NCBI GenBank assembly: GCA_964429695.1
Contig: CAYSCS010000021.1
Span: forward strand, 24,483 to 88,482
Origin: CAYSCS01 sp964429695
GTDB taxonomy: Bacteria; Acidobacteriota; Aminicenantia; Aminicenantales; Aminicenantaceae
Direction of reading: 5' to 3'
DNA length: 64,000 bases
Under the pieces are notes generated by a model. That model saw nothing but the letters and a program-made list of their open reading frames with translations, had not been told where the DNA came from and ran no database searches. Every line of letters begins with the position of its first letter. Within the stretch, counting starts at the first letter, position 1. Below, piece after piece: positions 60,305 to 64,000 of the stretch. Both the position numbers and the translations under genes were made by a program.

Positions 60305-62464
60305 ATGAAAAGGAAAATAATTTCTCTTACCTTTTTTTCATTCCTCTTTCTCTACTTTTCGCTCCCTCTCCTGGCTGATGAAGGAATGTGGATGCCTCAC
60401 CAGATAAAGGCGCTCAACCTCGAGGCTCTCGGCCTCAAGATGAATCCGGATGAACTCTACCGAGAAGACGGGGAAGGACTGATGAGTGCTGTGGTTTACC
60501 TTGGAGGAGGCACTGGAGAATTCGTGAGCAGTGAGGGTCTCATCCTCACTAACCATCATGTTGCCTTTGGTGCTCTCCAAAGAGCATCCTCAGCGGAGAG
60601 AGACTACATAAAAGATGGTTTCCTTGCAAAGACAAAGGAAGAAGAAATTCCTGCCCCAGGCTATATGGCTGATGTTCTCCTCGGCTACGAGGATGTCACA
60701 GAAAAGATTGAATCAAGCCTTTCTCCCTCGATGAGCTTCAGAGAAAGGTATGAGGCAATCGACAGAGCCAAGAAGGAACTAATCGCTGAAGCTGAGAAAG
60801 AAGGAAAGGATATCCGTGCCCAAGTGGCCACGATGTATAGTGGAAACAAATACTATCTTTACCGCTTTAAAAGGATTAAGGATGTCCGCCTTGTCTATGC
60901 GCCCCCTTACGATCTAGGCAACTTCGGCGGGGACATCGACAACTGGATGTGGCCACGCCATACCTGTGATTTTACCTTCCTCAGGGCCTATGTCTCCAAA
61001 GAAAATGTAGGTGTCGACTACAATAAAGAAAATATCCCCTACAGACCAAAATCCTTCCTCAAGCTCTCGCTTGAAGGATTCAAGGAAAAAGATTTCACCT
61101 TTGTCATGGGTTATCCGGGAAAAACCTTCAGGAACTATACCCTCGCGGAGCTTCTTTTCGACATAAACGAAATGAAAAAAAGGATGAAGGTCTTCAAGGA
61201 CATAATCGATTTCTATGAAGAAGCGGGCAAGGGGAAAAGAGAAATCCAGATTAAATATGCAAGGATAATAACAGGGCTCAACAACTCGCTCAAAAATTAC
61301 CAGGGAAAAATAGAGGGCATGGAAAAAATCTCCCTCATCGAAAAAAAGAAAGCCCTCGAGGATGATTTTCTTAACTGGGTAAATAAAAGCCCCCAAAGAA
61401 GAGAAAAATACGGAAAAATCCTCACCCTGATTGAAAACTTCATGGCAAGATTCGAAAAACACTCCACAAAAAGCACTTCGCTCTCTCGCCTTGTTAATCC
61501 TTATACAGGTCCGGCTCTTCTCTCCCAGGCATATTTAATCTACCGCACAGCCTCAGAAAGGGAAAAGCCTGATCTCGAAAGAGAAGCCGGTTACCAGGAA
61601 AGGGACCTGCCTGAGATAAGGCAAAGGATAGAGCTTGCAGAAAGGGGTTACGACCTTGAGATAGACCGAGCATACTTTAAACACTTGCTTAAAAAATTGC
61701 AAAAAACTCCCGAGGAAGAGACCCCCCTCGCCTTAAAAGGAGTCCTTAAAAGGGGGGATGAAAACGCACTTTTTTCCTATGTGGATTCGCTTTATGAAAA
61801 AACCTCACTCGCCAACGCTCAGAAAAGATTGGAGCTTCTTTCCAAAAAGCCCGAAGAACTTGTTTCCCTCGAAGACCCATTTCTTTCCCTTGCCTCCGAA
61901 CTCGAAATAGAGATGAAGGCTATGAGGGAAGAGGAAAAGGCTCTTGAGCAGGAGCGTCTTGAGCTAAAAAAGATTTATGAAGCAGCGCTTCTCGAGAAGA
62001 CGGAAGGAAGACTCGCCCCAGACGCAAACTCAACCATCCGCTTCACCTATGGATTCATCGAAGGCTATAGCCCGAGGGATGCCGTCCGTTATCTCCCTCA
62101 AACAACTCTAAAGGGTGTCATCGAAAAGCACAGAGGTGAATATCCCTTCAATGTGCCTCAGAAGATAAAGGAGCTTTACGAAAAAAGGGATTTTGGTCCT
62201 TATGAGGATAAGAATCTCTCTGATATCCCAGTTTGTTTCTTGAACACGACAAATGTCACTGGTGGAAACTCCGGCTCTCCTACTCTCAATGCTCGAGGAG
62301 AGCAGATTGGGATAATCTTTGATATGACTTATGAGAGCGTCACTGGCGACTATTACATCATTCCTGAACTTCAGAGGTCAATAAGCGTCGATATCCGTTA
62401 TGTGCTCTTCGTCACCGAAAAATTCTCTGGCGCCTCACATATCCTTCGTGAACTCGGGCTCTGA
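60305..62464 (+). CDS. S46-family dipeptidyl peptidase
   Basis: A 719-residue periplasmic serine peptidase of the DPP7/DPP11 family, which removes dipeptides from the N-termini of peptides. A signal peptide (MKRKIISLTFFSFLFLYFSL...LADEG) precedes the mature protein, which begins with MWMPHQ. The catalytic triad is visible: His in LILTNHHVAFGAL, Asp in NFGGDIDNWMWPRHTCDFTF, Ser in TGGNSGSPTLNARGEQIGII. The length matches. ATG 60305 (after AAAGGAGG) is preferred over ATG 60212, which would put 31 charged residues before the signal. Whether it prefers hydrophobic (DPP7) or acidic (DPP11) P1 residues was not determined. It fits a peptide-fermenting lifestyle. Confidence 0.94.
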   Translation: MKRKIISLTFFSFLFLYFSLPLLADEGMWMPHQIKALNLEALGLKMNPDELYREDGEGLMSAVVYLGGGTGEFVSSEGLILTNHHVAFGALQRASSAERDYIKDGFLAKTKEEEIPAPGYMADVLLGYEDVTEKIESSLSPSMSFRERYEAIDRAKKELIAEAEKEGKDIRAQVATMYSGNKYYLYRFKRIKDVRLVYAPPYDLGNFGGDIDNWMWPRHTCDFTFLRAYVSKENVGVDYNKENIPYRPKSFLKLSLEGFKEKDFTFVMGYPGKTFRNYTLAELLFDINEMKKRMKVFKDIIDFYEEAGKGKREIQIKYARIITGLNNSLKNYQGKIEGMEKISLIEKKKALEDDFLNWVNKSPQRREKYGKILTLIENFMARFEKHSTKSTSLSRLVNPYTGPALLSQAYLIYRTASEREKPDLEREAGYQERDLPEIRQRIELAERGYDLEIDRAYFKHLLKKLQKTPEEETPLALKGVLKRGDENALFSYVDSLYEKTSLANAQKRLELLSKKPEELVSLEDPFLSLASELEIEMKAMREEEKALEQERLELKKIYEAALLEKTEGRLAPDANSTIRFTYGFIEGYSPRDAVRYLPQTTLKGVIEKHRGEYPFNVPQKIKELYEKRDFGPYEDKNLSDIPVCFLNTTNVTGGNSGSPTLNARGEQIGIIFDMTYESVTGDYYIIPELQRSISVDIRYVLFVTEKFSGASHILRELGL

Positions 62465-62607
62465 AAAACCTTAAGAGTAAACCAGCCGCTTCTCGAAACT
62501 TCCTCAAAGAAACTAAATCTTAAGCAAGGATGATTTAAATTAACTTTAAGAGGTTGGCATATCTATTTTAGATACAATCAATTTTTCAAGCCTTAGACAA
62601 GCCTGAT

Positions 62608-63315
62608 TTAAATAAGGCACATCTGGGAACAGAGTTCATAGTCTTCCATCAAAGAAGCGAACATCTGCGGCTCTTTTTCCTTGAGCTCGATGGCGTAATC
62701 GATGAATTTGCGAATTCCATCCCCCAGCACCTTATAGCTCTTGGCTAAGAGTGGTTCTCTACTCACGACCTCCTCGATGAAGGAGCCCCCAGGATTATTT
62801 TCCCTGCAGAGATTTATGTCGTAGATGAAATGGAGAATATAAATCATGTCCTCAATTATGTCCTCAAAATTGTATTGAATTGCTCGCTCGAGAAATTGCT
62901 GCCAGACTTGCTTTGCTTTTACATATTCCAGAATAACCTTTTCCACATCTTCCTTGGAGCGGTATTCTACCCTCTCTGCTTCTTCCCTGAATCTTCTCAG
63001 CTCTTCAAGCGAGGAATTCTTAATCTTAGCCATACTCAAAGAGGGGTACTTTAAGGCAGCGAAGTTTTTGAGAAAAAGAGGACGCATCTCTCCTCGGAAG
63101 ATATGGCTTTTGATGAACATGAGCTGTCTCCTCTTTTCTTTGTACTGCCTCTTCTCTAGTAGTCTTTCGACGATGAAAACAGCCAGAAGCACCTCAAGAG
63201 GTATGGCAGCTAGATGAAAAAAGAACTCAATATGAGTTAGATTTTCTACGATTAAAAAGACAATCGAGGCCGCAATGAGAATCATGGAAATGAAAGTATT
63301 CGCCTTTTTCTCCAT
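62608..63315 (-). CDS. unknown membrane protein with long helical tail
   Basis: A 235-residue protein with two N-terminal transmembrane helices (about 9-24 and 33-50, the second ending VERLLEKRQYKEKRRQ). A mainly helical cytoplasmic domain follows, with acidic and basic patches, and the protein ends EDYELCSQMCLI with two Cys near the tail. ATG 63315 is preceded by GGAGC after GGAGG. No family was recognised and no clear operon partner is present: the S46 peptidase converges on it, and an IS256 fossil lies upstream. Confidence 0.6.
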   Translation of the reverse strand: MEKKANTFISMILIAASIVFLIVENLTHIEFFFHLAAIPLEVLLAVFIVERLLEKRQYKEKRRQLMFIKSHIFRGEMRPLFLKNFAALKYPSLSMAKIKNSSLEELRRFREEAERVEYRSKEDVEKVILEYVKAKQVWQQFLERAIQYNFEDIIEDMIYILHFIYDINLCRENNPGGSFIEEVVSREPLLAKSYKVLGDGIRKFIDYAIELKEKEPQMFASLMEDYELCSQMCLI

Positions 63316-63515
63316 CAAGCTCCTCCTCTTCTTCCTTCAATCTTTAATAAAGATGAAACTTTTCCTCATTAAATAACCATCAAGAACTCAAACTCTCCTT
63401 GCACAAGCTCTGAGTCGCAAGAGATAAACTGAAAATAAGCATATTCTTAGGATTAGGATAGACTTAATAATCATGAGACCAAGGTTTTCTTTATTATTTA
63501 AGCCAAAGACAAGGG

Positions 63516-64000
63516 CTGCGTCAAATTTTGTTCGCAATTTCTCGATCGTAACCTCTCCATTTTTCCATTCAATTAACTATTTGCGCCAACTCAGTTTCTA
63601 GCGCCAGAGCAAGCTTCTCTGCCTTGATGTAAGCTTAATCATTAGCCCAGTCCTCAGAGTACTCCATGAGATACGAAACAACCAGTCTTAAATAGGAATC
63701 AACAGATGGAAAAATCTCAACCTCCCGGCTCCTCCGTCGTATCTCTCTCGCCGTCCTCTCCAGATAAAGGGATATCCCTCACAAAGAGACCTTAATCAAA
63801 ATTCCTTTACCCCCCTCCCTCATCTCCAAAACCTGAGAGACTGAGAACCCTTCTACCCTCAGGCTCCAGGCTAACCACTCTATCTTCCGCGTCCTACACC
63901 ATTGATAAATGCTTCCTGAACCAGGCCTATCAACCCTACCTCAGAGCGTTCTCTCCCGTAAGAAAAAAGGGAATATAACCACCTTCCCTCACCTTGAGAA
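63516..64000 (-). mobile_element. second eroded IS256/Mutator-family element, cut by the window end
   Basis: The minus strand shows transposase fragments in order: LVQEAFINGV (63894-63923), TRKIEWLAWSLRVEGFSVSQ (in another frame), a YPFI-like piece, then a C-terminal block EIRRRSREVEIFPSVDSYLR, LVVSYLMEYSEDW, a stop, AYIKAEKLALALE, ending at TGA 63569. The middle of the transposase, including the catalytic core, is missing, so an internal deletion is likely. The inverted end CTGCGTCAAATTTT (63516-63529) closely matches the end of the 9.8 kb fossil. The other end lies beyond the window. Confidence 0.7.

Overview
The window reads as chromosomal DNA of a Gram-negative, probably anaerobic bacterium. 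Several beta-barrel outer-membrane proteins end in Phe. Oxygen-sensitive chemistry is prominent: a 2-oxoacid:ferredoxin oxidoreductase, a class II ribonucleotide reductase, quinolinate synthase, radical SAM AmrS, rubrerythrins, a rubredoxin and a desulforedoxin-like protein. The gene set (a DUF6677-like membrane protein, an S46 dipeptidyl peptidase, PolX, an Oar-like TonB receptor, sigma-54 regulators) fits the Acidobacteriota/Aminicenantes neighbourhood. That placement is inference from family memory; there is no rRNA or marker gene here to settle it.

Layout. 1-7.8 kb: the end of a TonB-type receptor, then a tight operon of outer-membrane barrel, MacB/LolD-type ABC ATPase, two FtsX-type permeases and a LolA-like lipoprotein-sorting protein. 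8.0-9.7 kb (minus): a PutP-like sodium symporter preceded by a 31-codon membrane ORF. 9.8-10.8 kb: an eroded IS256 element. 10.9-15.2 kb: a TPR/barrel protein, an IS1380 element with a broken transposase, and a TPR lipoprotein gene with one nonsense codon. 16.1-23.9 kb: purB-purS-purQ-purL, an outer-membrane barrel, purN and polX. 24.0-39.9 kb: an unbroken minus-strand run headed by a sigma-54-type promoter. It carries 2-oxoacid:ferredoxin oxidoreductase, Nfu, an IscS-like protein, IscU, TusA, STAS, nadA, rubrerythrin and ferritin-like proteins, a site-2 protease, nrdJ, nth, a VOC protein, amrS, pncB, archease and rtcB. A sigma-54 activator lies immediately upstream (40.0-42.1 kb). 42.2-47.7 kb (minus): desulforedoxin-like protein, purA, an operon of ferritin-like protein/rubredoxin/rubredoxin reductase/porin, and mutM. 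47.8-50.2 kb: two small membrane proteins and ftsEX. 50.5-55.8 kb: nfi, a RodZ-like protein and an NtrY/NtrX-like pair. 56.0-56.5 kb: an eroded IS200 element. 56.8-62.5 kb: AGCS symporter, recO, a CHC2 zinc protein and an S46 peptidase. 62.6-64 kb: an unknown membrane protein and a second IS256 fossil running off the end.

How the genes fit together. The 24-40 kb block couples Fe-S cluster building (IscU, IscS-like, Nfu, TusA) with Fe-S enzymes and NAD supply (nadA, pncB), apparently under sigma-54 control. The most unusual item is the IscS-like protein. It keeps the catalytic Cys but has Gln where the PLP-binding Lys should be, and has lost other PLP/substrate residues. Its partner IscU carries an extra double zinc ribbon. 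This resembles the lysine-less IscS of Archaeoglobus fulgidus and may be a scaffold system rather than a desulfurase.

Other points of note: ftsX appears to start at AUU; two transcripts look leaderless or nearly so; one NtrC-family regulator has a ruined GAFTGA loop. No tRNA, rRNA, CRISPR array or clear riboswitch was seen. All coordinates come from reading the sequence by eye; no alignment or database search was run.
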